A model generated the notes under the pieces. It saw only the letters and a program-made list of their open reading frames with translations. It was not told the origin of the DNA and searched no databases. A stretch of 6,774 nucleotides of DNA from Deltaproteobacteria bacterium (GTDB lineage Bacteria; Desulfobacterota; Binatia; UBA9968), in assembly GCA_005879435.1 (NCBI GenBank), contig VBKX01000322.1, forward strand, positions 1-6,774. Direction: 5' to 3'. Positions 5,692 through 6,774 of this stretch are shown here, in pieces. The translations under genes were made by a program, and so were the position numbers. Position 1 is the stretch's first letter; each line of letters starts with the position of its first letter.

Positions 5692-6774
5692 GTGAAAATA
5701 CTGGTTCGTAATCCGCTCATCGTCACGATGAATGAAAACAACGATGTCATTGAGAAGGGTGCTATCGCCATTGACGGGAATCGGATCAACTACGTCGGCC
5801 CGATGGAGTGGACACCGGCGGGTCCGTTCGACCGGACGATCGAGGCCGACCGAACGATCGCCATGCCCGGCATGATCAACGGCCATTGCCATTCTCCTGC
5901 CAATCTCGTGCGCGGCATGATGCCGAGCAAGCCGCTGGAGATCTGGCGCGCCTACTACCGGGCATCCCTGCGCGACATGCGCGAGGGGGACTTTTACGCC
6001 AGTGCGCTTCTCGGCGGCATGGAGATGCTCAAGAACGGCGCGACGACGGTGCTCGATCACTTCTTCGGTAATCAGGCTTGCCGCTTTATGGGCGCCGGCG
6101 CGGCGATTCAAGCGATGCGTGATCTCGGTCTACGCCACATAGTCGCGCTCACCCTATCGGACAAAAATTATGAAGAGACGATGCCCCTCGGCGACTCAGC
6201 CAAGCAATTCAGCGACGAGATCAGACGCATGAGCGCGAGCGAAGCCAAGCCGACGCAAGCCTGGCTCGAAGACTGCGAAGCGTTTATCGATACTTTGCAC
6301 GCTCCCGAGAAACTAACGACCGCGTGTCCCGGCCCATCCGCGGTCCAGCGCTGCACGGACGAACTGCTCAGGAAATCCGCAGAGATGGCTCGGCGGAGAA
6401 ATTTGCCTATGCACATCCATCTCGCCGAAACCAAGACTCAGGCCGTGATGGGGCGGGAGATATACGGCACGTCGTTGCTTAAGCACTTAGATGCAGTAGG
6501 TGTCCTGGATTCAAATCTGTCCCTGGCTCATTCGATTTGGATCGATGACGATGACGTCGAATTGTTCGCGCGGCGTGACGCGACGGCGGTGCACAATCCG
6601 GCGAGCAATCTGCGCATCGGCAGCGGCCTGGCGAAAGTGAAAGAATTCCTCGCCGCGGGCATTAACGTTGGATTAGGCACCGACGGCTCGGCGTCAAACG
6701 ACGGACAGAACATGTTCGATGCCGTTCGGCTCGCGGCACTTATTCATAATCAAGCAGGGACTGACTTCAATCAG
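5692..6774 (+). CDS. Metal-dependent amidohydrolase (cytosine deaminase / TRZ-ATZ / SAH deaminase-like), 3' end outside window
   Basis: The frame stays open for 361 codons to the window edge. It matches the amidohydrolase-superfamily deaminases and chlorohydrolases (cytosine deaminase, TrzN/AtzA, 5-methylthioadenosine/S-adenosylhomocysteine deaminase types). The N-terminal beta strands (ILVRNPLIVTMN, IAIDGNRINYVGP) precede the metal motif GHCH (H65, H67). They are followed by HIHLAET (H243, with acid E246), AHSIW (H280) and GLGTDGSASND (D331), so the whole catalytic set is present. About 80-100 C-terminal residues are probably missing. GTG 5692 is the only start after the in-frame stop at 5647-5649, and GAGG (5683-5686) lies 5 nt upstream. 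The product should hydrolyse an amino or similar group on a heterocycle, but the substrate cannot be assigned. Its position after pyrE hints at nucleobase metabolism. The 20-bp inverted repeat ends 26 nt before the start codon, so the element lies in this gene's immediate upstream region. Confidence 0.9.
   Translation, partial: MKILVRNPLIVTMNENNDVIEKGAIAIDGNRINYVGPMEWTPAGPFDRTIEADRTIAMPGMINGHCHSPANLVRGMMPSKPLEIWRAYYRASLRDMREGDFYASALLGGMEMLKNGATTVLDHFFGNQACRFMGAGAAIQAMRDLGLRHIVALTLSDKNYEETMPLGDSAKQFSDEIRRMSASEAKPTQAWLEDCEAFIDTLHAPEKLTTACPGPSAVQRCTDELLRKSAEMARRRNLPMHIHLAETKTQAVMGREIYGTSLLKHLDAVGVLDSNLSLAHSIWIDDDDVELFARRDATAVHNPASNLRIGSGLAKVKEFLAAGINVGLGTDGSASNDGQNMFDAVRLAALIHNQAGTDFNQ

Noticed and set aside
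5617..6111. 164-codon open frame on the minus strand across the palindrome and the amidohydrolase start
   Set aside because: It is antisense to a gene with a full set of catalytic motifs, its protein is compositionally odd (rich in His, Arg and Ala), and it includes the repeat arm.

Overview
The window carries a two-component / sigma-54 signalling block followed by a nucleobase-metabolism block. It looks like a chromosomal segment of an environmental Gram-negative-type bacterium. A deltaproteobacterial, Tectomicrobia or NC10-like lineage is only an inference, from the NtrC-type regulator, the sigma-54 promoter, moderate GC content and a REP/MITE-like palindrome. No phage, plasmid, CRISPR, tRNA or rRNA sequence is visible.

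Left part (1-2800, + strand). The window opens in the last 46 codons of a gene that looks like a histidine kinase. Ten bases later comes an NtrC-family response regulator (receiver, AAA+, Fis-type HTH). Its sigma-54 contact loop reads GAFTNA instead of GAFTGA. A 120-nt intergenic region follows, holding two perfect dyads and an excellent -24/-12 element. It leads into a hybrid protein with an N-terminal receiver followed by HisKA and HATPase domains and no membrane segment. The simplest model is a local circuit in which kinase plus NtrC-type activator turn on the receiver-kinase gene through sigma-54.

Middle part (2918-4745, - strand). A hydantoinase/carbamoylase-type M20 amidase is transcribed toward, and overlaps, a PyrR-type phosphoribosyltransferase. 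The amidase is full length with all expected metal ligands, but a single in-frame TGA at 4071-4073 splits it. No frameshift accompanies it, so this is a fresh nonsense mutation, a sequence error or (less likely) a recoded codon.

Right part (4746-6774, + strand). A divergent intergenic region with an 11-bp dyad separates the amidase from an orotate phosphoribosyltransferase (pyrE). A perfect 20-bp inverted repeat preceded by short GTTCAA repeats follows. The last gene is a cytosine-deaminase-like/TRZ-ATZ amidohydrolase starting at GTG 5692, which runs off the window. PyrR, PyrE, a carbamoylase-like amidase and a deaminase-like amidohydrolase together suggest pyrimidine or N-carbamoyl compound metabolism; that link is inferred from neighbourhood only.
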